A DNA stretch of 15,049 nucleotides from Chloroflexota bacterium. Lineage in GTDB: Bacteria; Chloroflexota; Anaerolineae; CG2-30-64-16. A program made the translations under genes and the position numbers. Shown here one piece after another: positions 1 through 6,437 of the stretch (position 1 is its first letter; each line of letters opens with the position of its first letter). The stretch lies in NCBI GenBank assembly GCA_029555885.1, contig JAKPQT010000638.1, positions 1-15,049 on the forward strand, given 5' to 3'. The notes beneath the pieces were generated by a model, which was not told where the DNA came from, did no database searches, and saw nothing but the letters and a program-made list of their open reading frames with translations.

Positions 1-642
1 GTGGCCCTGCTGCTCGTCGCGGTCGGCGCCACCCTGTGGATCACCCTGGGCCAATCGCAGGGCGCGAGCACCGCGGGCGGCCACGAGTTCGTCGCGGACA
101 TCGATAACTGGCGGCGCACCGATCGCGAGCGCGCAGTCACATCGCCCTTCAACCTCAGTCTGGCTGCCGATCTCAAGGCGCTGCCCCTCCAGCTAGGCGA
201 TTGGCAGGGCATCGAGGTGCCCCAGAGCAACCTCGAGGTCTTCATCCTCCTGGAGCCGGAGCAGTACGTCCAGCGGCTATACCAGAAACCTGATGGTAAG
301 AGCGTGTGGCTGAGCCTGATCGGGAGCCGCAAGTCCAAGAGCTTCCATTCGCCGCAGATCTGCTACGACGCGGACGGCTGGCAGACCACAGCCGGATCGG
401 AGCCGGTACAACTCGCGGACGGGCAGGTATACGCCCTGCGACTGCTCGCAGCGAAGACCGTGGAAGGAGGAATAGCGGAGCACGTGGTGATGTACTTCTA
501 CCTGTGGCCGAACTACGCACGCGACTCGCAGGATGGCATGGTGCTGGTCAAGGTCACCGCCCCCATCTACGACTCTGTAGAGGAGACGGTCGCCCTCGAG
601 GAGGACTTCCTCAACGCGCTGTTCGTCTCGGCGCGAGAGTAA
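1..642 (+). CDS. EpsI/DUF3485 family exosortase-associated protein (5' end possibly outside window)
   Basis: Proteins of the EpsI (DUF3485) family accompany exosortases, membrane transpeptidase-like enzymes linked to exopolysaccharide and surface-protein export; they are predicted to act outside the membrane. The reading frame begins at base 1 with GTG and encodes 213 residues. Residues 1-17 are hydrophobic (signal or anchor segment). The family pattern follows: LPLQLGDWQG at about 61-70, an E-Q-Y-V-Q-R-L-Y segment at about 87-94, and the hallmark SFHSPQICYDADGW at about 114-127 with the conserved His116 and Cys121. The length is close to the family norm, so little can be missing, but whether the true start lies upstream cannot be decided from this window. 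It ends 6 bp before a convergent gene. No exosortase is visible here; one would be expected upstream. Family assignment is fairly secure; the exact role is inferred. Confidence 0.8.
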   Translation: MALLLVAVGATLWITLGQSQGASTAGGHEFVADIDNWRRTDRERAVTSPFNLSLAADLKALPLQLGDWQGIEVPQSNLEVFILLEPEQYVQRLYQKPDGKSVWLSLIGSRKSKSFHSPQICYDADGWQTTAGSEPVQLADGQVYALRLLAAKTVEGGIAEHVVMYFYLWPNYARDSQDGMVLVKVTAPIYDSVEETVALEEDFLNALFVSARE

Positions 643-648
643 ACGCTG

Positions 649-1020
649 CTACGACGCAGAACGCACCGGCGCCGATTCCAGGTGCGCTCGGGGAGCAGCC
701 GCAGTACGAGCCGCTGCGCGCACGATGCGTCCCCTGCGCCGCCACGCAGGCAGCGGATAGCGCGGGATGCGCTGAATGCCGGCGCGCACGCGGTCGAACC
801 AACCCGGTGTGCGGCGCAGCGCCCACTGGCCCGACCGGGTATCGACGGCCATCTCATACGGCCCCTCGACGGTGCGCATCCGGAACCGGCGCTCCCGGCC
901 GCGCAGCCCCAGGGCCTCCACGTGCAACACCCGCAGCGTGCGGCCCTGCCAGCGGAACGCTTGCGGCACCAAGCCATCCTGCGCCATGTAGACGCGCAAT
1001 CTCACCACGCCAGTTGTCAT
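649..1020 (-). CDS. DUF6504-like hypothetical protein
   Basis: A 123-residue soluble protein with no signal peptide or membrane helix. The start at 1020 is fixed by a strong Shine-Dalgarno sequence AGGAGG (complement of 1027-1032) six bases upstream; a longer frame from 1062 would ignore it. Residues about 5-70 look like a small beta-rich domain with the pattern FRWQGR (22-27), a run of V/L residues, then YEMAVD...GQWALRR (55-70). This resembles DUF6504, a family of unknown function. The C-terminal half is very rich in Arg and Ala and is probably disordered or nucleic-acid binding. It is the last gene of the minus-strand group headed by lexA, 16 bp after the membrane-protein gene, and converges on the EpsI gene. 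The family match is by eye only, so the function stays unknown. Confidence 0.6.
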   Translation of the reverse strand: MTTGVVRLRVYMAQDGLVPQAFRWQGRTLRVLHVEALGLRGRERRFRMRTVEGPYEMAVDTRSGQWALRRTPGWFDRVRAGIQRIPRYPLPAWRRRGRIVRAAARTAAAPRAHLESAPVRSAS

Positions 1021-1036
1021 ACCGATCCTCCTGAAT

Positions 1037-1420
1037 CTACCAATCACTGCTGTTCCAGTCATCCTCCGCCCCGACCACGCGCAACCGGCGCATTCCTGCG
1101 TCCTGGCTGAGCAGCGGCGGCGGCATGACCGGCTGGGGCTGCTGCAGGTTGCGCTGCGCCATGAGTTGAGCCGGGTCGAGCACGATGAAGTTCGGCTGCT
1201 GGAAGCTGGGGTAAGCCGGCTGGGGCGGCGGCTCGTCGCGGTAACTGCGGCGCTCCCGCCGCAAGAGCGCGACCAGCAACAGGCTGGTCGGAACGCTGGC
1301 GGCGACGCCGACTGCGACGCCGATGACGACAGCCATGGCGTCGGTCGACATGCGCTGGCCGATGATGACGGCCAGGGCGACGCCGAAGCCCAACATGAGC
1401 AGCGGAAGCACCTTCTTCAT
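1037..1420 (-). CDS. Small two-helix membrane protein, hypothetical
   Basis: A 127-residue protein not recognised as a named family. It starts MKKVLPLLM, with a modest Shine-Dalgarno AAGGA seven bases before the ATG. Two hydrophobic helices are visible at about residues 4-22 and 27-54, joined by a very short turn, so this should be a hairpin in the cytoplasmic membrane. An Arg-rich boundary (RRERRSYR, 55-62) follows, then a Pro/Gln-rich tail (about 64-105) and an acidic, Trp-containing C-terminus (DDWNSSDW). By the positive-inside rule the tail is probably cytoplasmic. It lies 23 bp downstream of the FtsK-like motor gene on the same strand. The motor itself has no membrane segment, so a membrane partner or anchor is one reading of this neighbour; that is speculation. 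Confidence 0.65.
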   Translation of the reverse strand: MKKVLPLLMLGFGVALAVIIGQRMSTDAMAVVIGVAVGVAASVPTSLLLVALLRRERRSYRDEPPPQPAYPSFQQPNFIVLDPAQLMAQRNLQQPQPVMPPPLLSQDAGMRRLRVVGAEDDWNSSDW

Positions 1421-1443
1421 GACGATGTCCTTGAGGATGTAGC

Positions 1444-2526
1444 TTACTGGGCCGGCGCATGCAGGCGGCGGCTGGCAGGAGCCGCCTGGGGCGCAGCCCA
1501 GGTCCGGCGACGACGGCCTCCCGCACCGATGCGGGCCGTGATCGCGTCCAACTCGGCGGGGTCGGCAAAGGCGGCCTGGAAGCGGATTATGTTGCCCTTC
1601 GCAACCAGGAGGAAGTCCCCGCGTCCGAGGAGCCGCTCGGCCTCCGTGCCGGGCAGGCCGCTGGCGACCTTGGCATCCTCAGCGCTGGTTACGCTGCCCA
1701 CGAGGCGGATCGGGAAGTTCGCCTTCACGAGGCCACCCACGAGTGCGGCGGCGGGTCTCTGGGTGGCGGCGACGACATGCAGCCCGGCCTCGCGGCCGCG
1801 CTGCGTCAGCCGGGTCAGCGCCTCTGCGACGGGCTTGCCGCCGGTCTGCAGCAGATCGGCCAGTTCATCAATCGCGACGACCAGGCGCGGGAGTTGGCGA
1901 CCGGCGCGGTCGCGGCGTTCCATCTCAGTGACCAGATCGTGCAACGTGGCAGCCGCGGCGGCTGTGTCCTGGACGACGCCCTGCCCGCGCCAGACATGGG
2001 GCAGCCCCGCCAGCGGCGCGAATCCACGACCCTTGGGGTCGAGCAGCACCAGTTGGACGTGCCCGGGATGGTTGTGCATGGCGAGCGACAGCAGCAGCGT
2101 CCGCGCGAGGGCAGTCTTGCCGGAGCCGGTGGTGCCGGCCAGCAGAACGTGGGCCACATCCGGGCTGTCGAGCCGCAGGAGCAGCGGTATGCCGCCCTCA
2201 TCGATGCCGAGGACCGCACAGGTGGGCGGGACGCTCGTCAGCCGCCCACACAGCTCGAGGAGAGCCACCCGGCGCGGCGTCTCGCGCGGCACCTCGACGT
2301 GGAGCACGCCGCCCTCCCGATAGACGCGTGTGGCCCGTGCGCCGAGCGAGAAGGCCAGTTCCTCAGCCAGGCCGCTCACCTTCGTCAGACGCGTCCCGAG
2401 CGCGGTGGTGACATCGAAGCGCACGAAGCGGGGCGTCACGGTTGCCTGCCAGACGCGGGCGGGAACCTTGTGGGCTGTCAGCACCGATTCGATGCGGGCC
2501 GCCTGCATCTCGTACTTGTTCGCCAT
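1444..2526 (-). CDS. FtsK/SpoIIIE-type DNA translocase, minimal soluble form
   Basis: An ATP-driven DNA motor of the FtsK/SpoIIIE family, 360 residues from the ATG at 2526 (preceded by GAGGTG); an extension to 2631 has no supporting ribosome site. Residues about 28-92 match the alpha/beta part of the FtsK motor (VTPRFVRFDVTTALGTRLTKVSGLAEELA). The RecA-like ATPase follows: Walker A GTTGSGKT (131-138), DPKG (163-166), Walker B LVVAIDELADLL (215-226) and ATQRP (254-258). The N-terminal membrane helices and the C-terminal winged-helix gamma domain of true FtsK are both absent; the tail is short and basic (GGRRRRTW). It is therefore an accessory translocase rather than the divisome FtsK. Similar compact motors occur in mobile elements and phages, but no other mobile-element gene is visible. 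It lies downstream of lexA and may be SOS-controlled if read through the 173-nt gap. Confidence 0.88.
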   Translation of the reverse strand: MANKYEMQAARIESVLTAHKVPARVWQATVTPRFVRFDVTTALGTRLTKVSGLAEELAFSLGARATRVYREGGVLHVEVPRETPRRVALLELCGRLTSVPPTCAVLGIDEGGIPLLLRLDSPDVAHVLLAGTTGSGKTALARTLLLSLAMHNHPGHVQLVLLDPKGRGFAPLAGLPHVWRGQGVVQDTAAAAATLHDLVTEMERRDRAGRQLPRLVVAIDELADLLQTGGKPVAEALTRLTQRGREAGLHVVAATQRPAAALVGGLVKANFPIRLVGSVTSAEDAKVASGLPGTEAERLLGRGDFLLVAKGNIIRFQAAFADPAELDAITARIGAGGRRRRTWAAPQAAPASRRLHAPAQ

Positions 2527-2641
2527 AGCGCACCTCACGAAGACAGTTGGTCTGGGTCCTGATATCGCCCGGCGTGTGCCCATCAGCCAGACAGTTCGGG
2601 AGACTGCTGCTCTGTCGCGACGTGCGCCCATGTGAGGAACA

Positions 2642-2675
2642 GCGCCGGCGGGCGCATCTCGTGTGCCGCCGGCGC
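2642..2675 (-). terminator. Strong GC-rich stem-loop downstream of lexA
   Basis: The arms at 2642-2656 and 2662-2675 pair almost completely around a five-base loop (TCTCG), with one bulged base and one G-U-type mismatch. The hairpin lies in the 173-nt gap after the lexA stop and before the FtsK-like gene. No U-tract follows on either strand, so it is not a classic intrinsic terminator. It could attenuate read-through from lexA or stabilise the lexA transcript 3' end. Nothing else recognisable was found in this gap. Confidence 0.4.
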
Positions 2676-2699
2676 CGTCCCCCGCCCCAAGAACCGCCG

Positions 2700-3377
2700 C
2701 TAGCCGATCTGGCGGATCACCAGTACCACCTTGCCTTCGATTGTCACCTGGCTCGGATGGCAGTAGATGGCGTCCATCATCGGATTCGCCGGTTGCAGGC
2801 GCACGTGCCCGTTCTCCCGGTAGTAGTGCTTGAGTGTTCGGCTCTCCTGGCCGTCATCGCCCACGACCGTGGCGGCGACCATGTCGCCGTTGCGGATGTC
2901 GATGGTGGAGGTCAGGATCACGGTGTCGCCGTCGTTGACCAGGGCGTCGATCATTGACTGGCCCTTGACGCGCAGCGCATACAGGTTGTCGAAGCCCCCG
3001 AGCAGGCCCTCGGTCAACTCAATGGCCTCGCCTGCGTAGGGGTTGCCGGTCTGGACGGCGACCTCGGCGGGCAGCCCCGCCACGATGTGGCCGACCAGCG
3101 GAACCCAGCGAGTCTCCAACCGGAAGGGCCGCCCATCGGGAGTGCGGAGCAGGCGAATCGCGCGCGCCCGGTTCCGCTCGACCTCGACGTACCCCTTGGC
3201 GACCAGGCTGTCCAGCACCTTGTTGATGTGGTAACCCCGCGGGCCCAGTCCCGCAGCCCGGCTTAGTTCCTCCCGGCTGGGGCAGTACCCCTGCCGGATG
3301 CGCTGGGCCAGGTGTTCCAGCACCGCGGCCTCAGCCTGAGTCAACTCGTCCATGATGGAAAAGATCAGGGCCGGCAT
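2700..3377 (-). CDS. lexA: LexA SOS repressor / self-cleaving S24 protease
   Basis: LexA represses DNA-damage genes and cuts itself when RecA-ssDNA filaments form. The 225-residue product has an N-terminal winged-helix DNA-binding domain (about 10-75) and a C-terminal S24 peptidase domain. The self-cleavage bond is Ala100-Gly101 in VGHIVAGLPAEV, and the catalytic pair is Ser141 (VKGQSM) and Lys183 (RTLKHYY). The start at 3377 is supported by AGGAGG (complement of 3383-3388) five bases upstream; the internal Met at 3353 has no ribosome site. The recognition region (PSREELSRAAGLGPRGYHINKVLDSL) departs from the textbook sequence but keeps the fold pattern. Two LexA-type operators in its own promoter show autoregulation. 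It heads a minus-strand group with a DNA translocase, a membrane protein and a DUF6504-like protein. Confidence 0.95.
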   Translation of the reverse strand: MPALIFSIMDELTQAEAAVLEHLAQRIRQGYCPSREELSRAAGLGPRGYHINKVLDSLVAKGYVEVERNRARAIRLLRTPDGRPFRLETRWVPLVGHIVAGLPAEVAVQTGNPYAGEAIELTEGLLGGFDNLYALRVKGQSMIDALVNDGDTVILTSTIDIRNGDMVAATVVGDDGQESRTLKHYYRENGHVRLQPANPMMDAIYCHPSQVTIEGKVVLVIRQIG

Positions 3378-3382
3378 CGCAT

Positions 3383-3388
3383 CCTCCT
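3383..3388 (-). promoter_or_regulatory. Shine-Dalgarno site of lexA
   Basis: The complement reads AGGAGG five bases before the ATG at 3377. An overlapping ATG at 3382-3380 is out of frame and too close to the site, so this ribosome site selects 3377 over the internal Met at 3353. Confidence 0.75.
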
Positions 3389-3417
3389 TCGGTGTGCATA
3401 TCGTCTGGTGTTTGCCC

Positions 3418-3431
3418 CGAACGATTGTTCT
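3418..3431. promoter_or_regulatory. LexA operator 2 (SOS box) at transcription start of lexA
   Basis: CGAACGATTGTTCT matches the Gram-positive-type SOS box CGAAC-N4-GTTC with only the last palindromic position changed. It covers roughly +1 to +14 of the transcript predicted from the promoter at 3437-3465, so a bound repressor would block start or escape. Its centre is 26 bp from operator 1, so the two dimers would sit about two and a half helical turns apart. Confidence 0.85.
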
Positions 3432-3436
3432 AATGC

Positions 3437-3465
3437 ATTATAGCGAACAATTGTTCGGTTGTCAA
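3437..3465 (-). promoter_or_regulatory. Consensus sigma-70-type promoter of lexA
   Basis: On the minus strand TTGACA (3465-3460) and TATAAT (3442-3437) are separated by exactly 17 bases, a perfect housekeeping promoter in an otherwise GC-rich region. The spacer contains LexA operator 1. Predicted transcription start is about 3430, giving a leader of roughly 53 nt with a good ribosome site. A promoter this strong with two operators is the arrangement expected for a tightly autorepressed, damage-inducible gene. Confidence 0.9.
3444..3457. promoter_or_regulatory. LexA operator 1 (SOS box) inside promoter spacer
   Basis: CGAACAATTGTTCG is a perfect 14-bp palindrome and a full match to the CGAAC-N4-GTTCG type of LexA site. 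It fills most of the 17-base spacer between the -35 and -10 hexamers of lexA, so LexA binding would exclude RNA polymerase. Confidence 0.93.
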
Positions 3466-3599
3466 GAGGCAAACGCGGCGAGTTTCGGAATTCATGCCGC
3501 GCGTTGCGCGTGCGGTTGCTTCGAAGGCTGCCGGCGCCATGAGCTGCACCGGCGATTTCTGCATGGTAAGAAGCGCCCCTATGCCGCGCTCCGTGCCTG
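3466..3599. other. Rest of the divergent lexA-sortase intergenic region
   Basis: Between the lexA promoter and the sortase -10 element, this stretch shows no gene. Six-base complementary segments (CGCGGC near 3474 and GCCGCG near 3496) could form a weak stem with a long loop. There is no further LexA box, so LexA control of the sortase gene is not supported by a site of its own. Confidence 0.5.
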
Positions 3600-3608
3600 T
3601 GCTATAAT
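3600..3608 (+). promoter_or_regulatory. Extended -10 promoter element for the envelope gene run
   Basis: TGCTATAAT is a perfect -10 hexamer with the TG extension. No good -35 hexamer is present 16-18 bases upstream, which is tolerated when the -10 is extended. Predicted transcription start is about 3615, giving a leader of about 60 nt before the sortase ATG. It probably drives the sortase and the flippase-like gene and perhaps genes beyond. Confidence 0.65.
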
Positions 3609-3677
3609 CCCGACGTTGGCCGCGTGCACAGGTGTCCGTGCCGGGCCAGCCAACTCATGGTGTTGCGGAGCAACTGT

Positions 3678-4592
3678 ATGACGACGGCGAATCTGAACCG
3701 CCGCAGGCTCGGCACGGTCCTCCTGTTGGTGGGTCTGTTGCTGCTGGTCGTGGGCGGCGTGTACATGGTGCGCAGCCAGGCACAAGGCGCGGCGCTGCGC
3801 GCGGAATTGGCCGCGAACGCGCCGCCGGCAGCGGATGCGTCAGCCACGCCTCGACCGGCCGCGGCTGTCACATTGACTGCGACGCGCGTCGCTCCCGCTA
3901 CTGCAACGCGCGGCGAGCCGACGGCGACGCTGGCCTCGGCGACGGAGGAGCGGGCGACCTCCACCGCCACTGCCACTGCATCGCCCGACAGCCCGCCTAT
4001 CGCGACAGAGACGGCCAGCCCAAGTCCGACTGAACCTGCGGTTGAGGCGGCCGCGCCGGCTGCTGCGCCCGCGCCCGCTGAACGCCAGGTCCCCGTACGC
4101 CTCGTCATCCCCGACCTCAAGATCGACACCGCGGTCGTGCCGATGGGCTGGCGCGTGGTCGAGACGCAGAGCGGGCCGGTCTCCGAGTGGGTCATCCCGC
4201 AGAACGAGGCCGGGCATCACATCAACAGCGCCGCCCTGGGCGAGCCCGGCAACCTGGTCGTCTCGGGCCACAATAACATCTATGGCGAGGTGTTCAAGCC
4301 GATCAGCCTGGCGTGGGACAACGATACCCGCGTGAAGGTGGATGACTTCACCGATCGGTCTGACCTGCTCAATGGTCGCACCATCGAGCTTTACGATGAG
4401 ACGGGCGTGCGTTACGAGTATGTCGTGCGTGAGTTCTATCGCCTGAAGGACACGGGCGTCTCCTATGCTCAGCGGATTGCGAACGGCAGTTATATCCTGC
4501 CGACCGAGGATACGCGGCTGACCCTCGTGACGTGCTGGCCCCCGACGAACAACACCCACCGGCTCATCCTGATTGCCGAGCCGGTGCAGTAG
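3678..4592 (+). CDS. Sortase, membrane-anchored cysteine transpeptidase
   Basis: Sortases cut a C-terminal sorting motif of secreted proteins and join them to a cell-surface nucleophile. The 304-residue product has an N-terminal membrane helix (about 11-30), a long Ala/Thr/Pro-rich linker (about 48-136) and a C-terminal sortase domain (about 138-302). The catalytic triad is visible: His198 in VVSGHNN, Cys286 in TLVTCWPP and Arg295 in NTHRLIL. The start at 3678 has GGAG eight bases upstream; in-frame alternatives at 3624 and 3657 are possible but would put extra residues before the anchor. The subclass cannot be fixed by eye. It is the first plus-strand gene after the extended -10 promoter and is followed after 6 bp by the flippase-like gene. 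A candidate substrate with a C-terminal LPPTG lies two genes downstream. Confidence 0.92.
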   Translation: MTTANLNRRRLGTVLLLVGLLLLVVGGVYMVRSQAQGAALRAELAANAPPAADASATPRPAAAVTLTATRVAPATATRGEPTATLASATEERATSTATATASPDSPPIATETASPSPTEPAVEAAAPAAAPAPAERQVPVRLVIPDLKIDTAVVPMGWRVVETQSGPVSEWVIPQNEAGHHINSAALGEPGNLVVSGHNNIYGEVFKPISLAWDNDTRVKVDDFTDRSDLLNGRTIELYDETGVRYEYVVREFYRLKDTGVSYAQRIANGSYILPTEDTRLTLVTCWPPTNNTHRLILIAEPVQ

Positions 4593-4598
4593 CGGGCG

Positions 4599-5633
4599 AT
4601 GTCCGCCGGTACGACCGGGGGCGGACCGCGATTCCCGCGACGGTTGGCCTTCCAGTTGCAGGTCTGGTTGGGGCTGGCCCTTGGGGTGGCGGCGCTCATC
4701 CTGGTGGCGCGCAGCATCGATTTCCGGCTGCTGGGTGAGGCGCTGCGCTCGGTGCGCTGGCCCTATGTCGTCCTGACTCTGGCCTTCAGCCTGCTGTCGC
4801 CTGTGGTCAAGGCCCAGCGGTGGCGATGCCTGTTCCACCCGCACGTCGTGACTGCGGGCGCGGGCAGGCTGGCCGACCTGGTCGTGATCGGCCAGGCGAC
4901 CAACTTCCTGATCCCGGGTCGCTGGGGCGAGCTGGTGCGGACCTATCTGGCGGGCGACGAGCTTGGGCTGAGCAAGTGGTTCGTGCTGGGGACGCTGGCT
5001 GCGGAGAAGCTGATCGACCTCATCGTGCTGGCGTTGCTCGTCGTGGCGCTCCTGCCGTTCGTGGTGCTGCCGGCGGACCTGGCGTCGCAGGTTGAGATCG
5101 TGGTTCTGGCTGGGCTGGCAGTTGTGGTGGGCACTGTGGCGCTGTTGGGCGGTCGGACGCTGTGGCTGCGACTGATGGACTGGGCGCTGCGCCTGCTGCC
5201 TGAGGCGATGGCCGTGCGCTGGCGGACGCGGATTGTTGCCGGCCTGGACGGACTGAGCGCGCTGGGCAGCCGTCGGGCTGCGTTGGCCGTGTGGGGTTGG
5301 ACATTGCTGTTCTGGATTGTCGCCTGGGCGACGAGTTTCTGGCTCTTGCTGGCCTTTGGTCTAGCACCATCGCCGCTGATTGCGCTCATGGTATTGGTCG
5401 TGCTGCAGGGCGGCGTGGCGGTGCCATCGACGCCAGGCAAGATCGGCGTGTTCCAGTTGCTATGTATGGTTGCACTGGGGGTCTTTGGCATTGCTGAGCC
5501 GGTGGCCCTGGCCTATGGGCTGGTGCTGCACGTCGTCGTGGTCGGCGGTGTCACCGTGTGGGCGGCCCTGGCCCTCTGGCGGCGCAGTTGGAACTGGCGT
5601 CGCCTGGCCGAGGCATCGGCCGCCTGGCGATAG
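4599..5633 (+). CDS. UPF0104 / LPG synthase-TM family membrane protein (flippase-like)
   Basis: A 344-residue polytopic protein with about seven to eight hydrophobic segments (for example 20-37, 55-72, 127-157, 165-183, 228-252, 258-275, 285-322). Family features are IPGRWGELVRTYL (105-117), AAEKLIDLI (134-142) and VPSTPGKIGVFQ (275-286), typical of the membrane domain shared by lysylphosphatidylglycerol synthases and the UPF0104/AglD-like proteins. The soluble aminoacyl-transferase half of MprF is absent, so it is not expected to make lysyl-PG. Such stand-alone proteins are usually linked to lipid or glycolipid translocation or glycan assembly. It starts 6 bp after the sortase stop and is almost certainly cotranscribed with it. 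Family placement is firm; the substrate is unknown. Confidence 0.85.
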   Translation: MSAGTTGGGPRFPRRLAFQLQVWLGLALGVAALILVARSIDFRLLGEALRSVRWPYVVLTLAFSLLSPVVKAQRWRCLFHPHVVTAGAGRLADLVVIGQATNFLIPGRWGELVRTYLAGDELGLSKWFVLGTLAAEKLIDLIVLALLVVALLPFVVLPADLASQVEIVVLAGLAVVVGTVALLGGRTLWLRLMDWALRLLPEAMAVRWRTRIVAGLDGLSALGSRRAALAVWGWTLLFWIVAWATSFWLLLAFGLAPSPLIALMVLVVLQGGVAVPSTPGKIGVFQLLCMVALGVFGIAEPVALAYGLVLHVVVVGGVTVWAALALWRRSWNWRRLAEASAAWR

Positions 5634-5648
5634 ATCGTGGAGGCTAAA

Positions 5649-5665
5649 GGCGAGCTTCGCTCGCC
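5649..5665. terminator. Stem-loop after the flippase-like gene
   Basis: GGCGAGC and GCTCGCC form a perfect 7-bp stem with a three-base loop, flanked by AAA before and CCCCGTTT after. It lies 15 nt past the stop codon and before the next ribosome site. The trailing T-run is poor, so it may be a weak terminator or an RNA-stability hairpin separating two transcription segments. Confidence 0.4.
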
Positions 5666-5707
5666 CCCGTTTGTGATGTGTGTATTGGCTTGGATAGGAG
5701 CGTATCG

Positions 5708-6433
5708 ATGCAAGCAAAAACTCGTCTGGCTGTCTACCTGGCTGTCGGCCTGGCGCTGGTAGCCGTCTTCATAATCGCGCCCGGCGCCTGGGCGGAGCCG
5801 CTGCAGAACCGCTTGGGCCAAACCGTGCCCACCATGACACCGACCGGCGCGGCGGCACCGCCGACCGCCGTGCCAGCGACCCCGCGCCCTGGCGCCACCG
5901 CAGTGCCGCCGACAGACGTGCCGCCGGATCTGCCGCCGCCCACCGATGTGACGGCCACGCCCGCGGGCGTCCCTGCGGCCCCGGCTACGCCGGCCCCGGC
6001 AGTTGCCGGGAGTCCGTTGTCTCTTGGCATGGCTGTCAGCCAGGCCAACATCTGGCCCGGCGCGCAGGTTGTGTTCACCCTGACGCTGACGAACACGAGC
6101 GCCGCCTCAGTACGCCAGGTGCGGCTGGAGAATGTACTGCCCGAAGGGCTGGAGCCGGGAGCCATCCAGGGGGGAGAGGCGACCTGGGACGGCCGCACGC
6201 TGCGTATCGAACGGGCCGTGCTGCCGCCGAGCGGACGGCTGACCGTGGTGTTCGCCGCGCGCGTGGCGAAAGAACTGCCCGCGAGCGGCGTCATCATTAA
6301 CCAGGCCACCGCCACAGCAGGTCCGGCCGCGCGACCGTCGGTGCGCGTGACCGCGTCGGCAGTGCTGATGCTGCCGCCGCTGGAACTGCCGCCGACAGGC
6401 AGTTATTGCGGCCACTCAGTCTCCTTGCGGTAG
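5708..6433 (+). CDS. Secreted DUF11-domain surface protein ending in LPPTG
   Basis: A 241-residue exported protein not assignable to a named function. The ATG at 5708 follows AGGAG by seven bases, which favours it over 5678. Residues 1-29 form a clear signal peptide with cleavage after AWA. Residues 30-100 are Pro/Thr/Ala-rich and probably an extended, glycosylated stalk. Residues about 103-215 match the DUF11 immunoglobulin-like repeat found in bacterial surface proteins (VFTLTLTNTS, LPEGL, a closing NQATATA). The C-terminus reads LELPPTG at 225-231, a sortase-type motif, followed by only ten residues (SYCGHSVSLR) and a stop. The hydrophobic helix and basic tail that normally complete a sorting signal are missing. 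It may be a sortase substrate of unusual form, a truncated one, or a coincidental match. The next gene begins 4 bp after the stop. Confidence 0.8.
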   Translation: MQAKTRLAVYLAVGLALVAVFIIAPGAWAEPLQNRLGQTVPTMTPTGAAAPPTAVPATPRPGATAVPPTDVPPDLPPPTDVTATPAGVPAAPATPAPAVAGSPLSLGMAVSQANIWPGAQVVFTLTLTNTSAASVRQVRLENVLPEGLEPGAIQGGEATWDGRTLRIERAVLPPSGRLTVVFAARVAKELPASGVIINQATATAGPAARPSVRVTASAVLMLPPLELPPTGSYCGHSVSLR

Positions 6434-6437
6434 ACTG

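Noticed and set aside
1444..2526. Essential divisome FtsK
   Set aside because: Lacks the N-terminal membrane helices and the gamma winged-helix domain and is far too short.
1166..2562. Two long plus-strand frames opposite the FtsK-like gene
   Set aside because: The minus strand carries Walker A and B motifs and a supported start; the plus-strand products lack any domain and overlap each other.
649..3377. Integrated mobile element carrying the FtsK-like motor
   Set aside because: No integrase, relaxase, replication gene, attachment-site repeat or clear composition break was seen at the edges; left as an open possibility only.
3444..3608. LexA control of the sortase promoter
   Set aside because: Both SOS boxes are more than 140 bp upstream of the sortase -10 element and sit exactly on the lexA promoter; no box lies near 3603-3608.
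3840..4844. Minus-strand open frame of 334 codons opposite the sortase gene
   Set aside because: Crosses two genuine plus-strand genes and gives an Arg/Gly/Gln-rich product without motifs.
4599..5633. MprF lysylphosphatidylglycerol synthase
   Set aside because: Only the membrane domain is present; the aminoacyl-transferase domain needed for lipid lysylation is missing.
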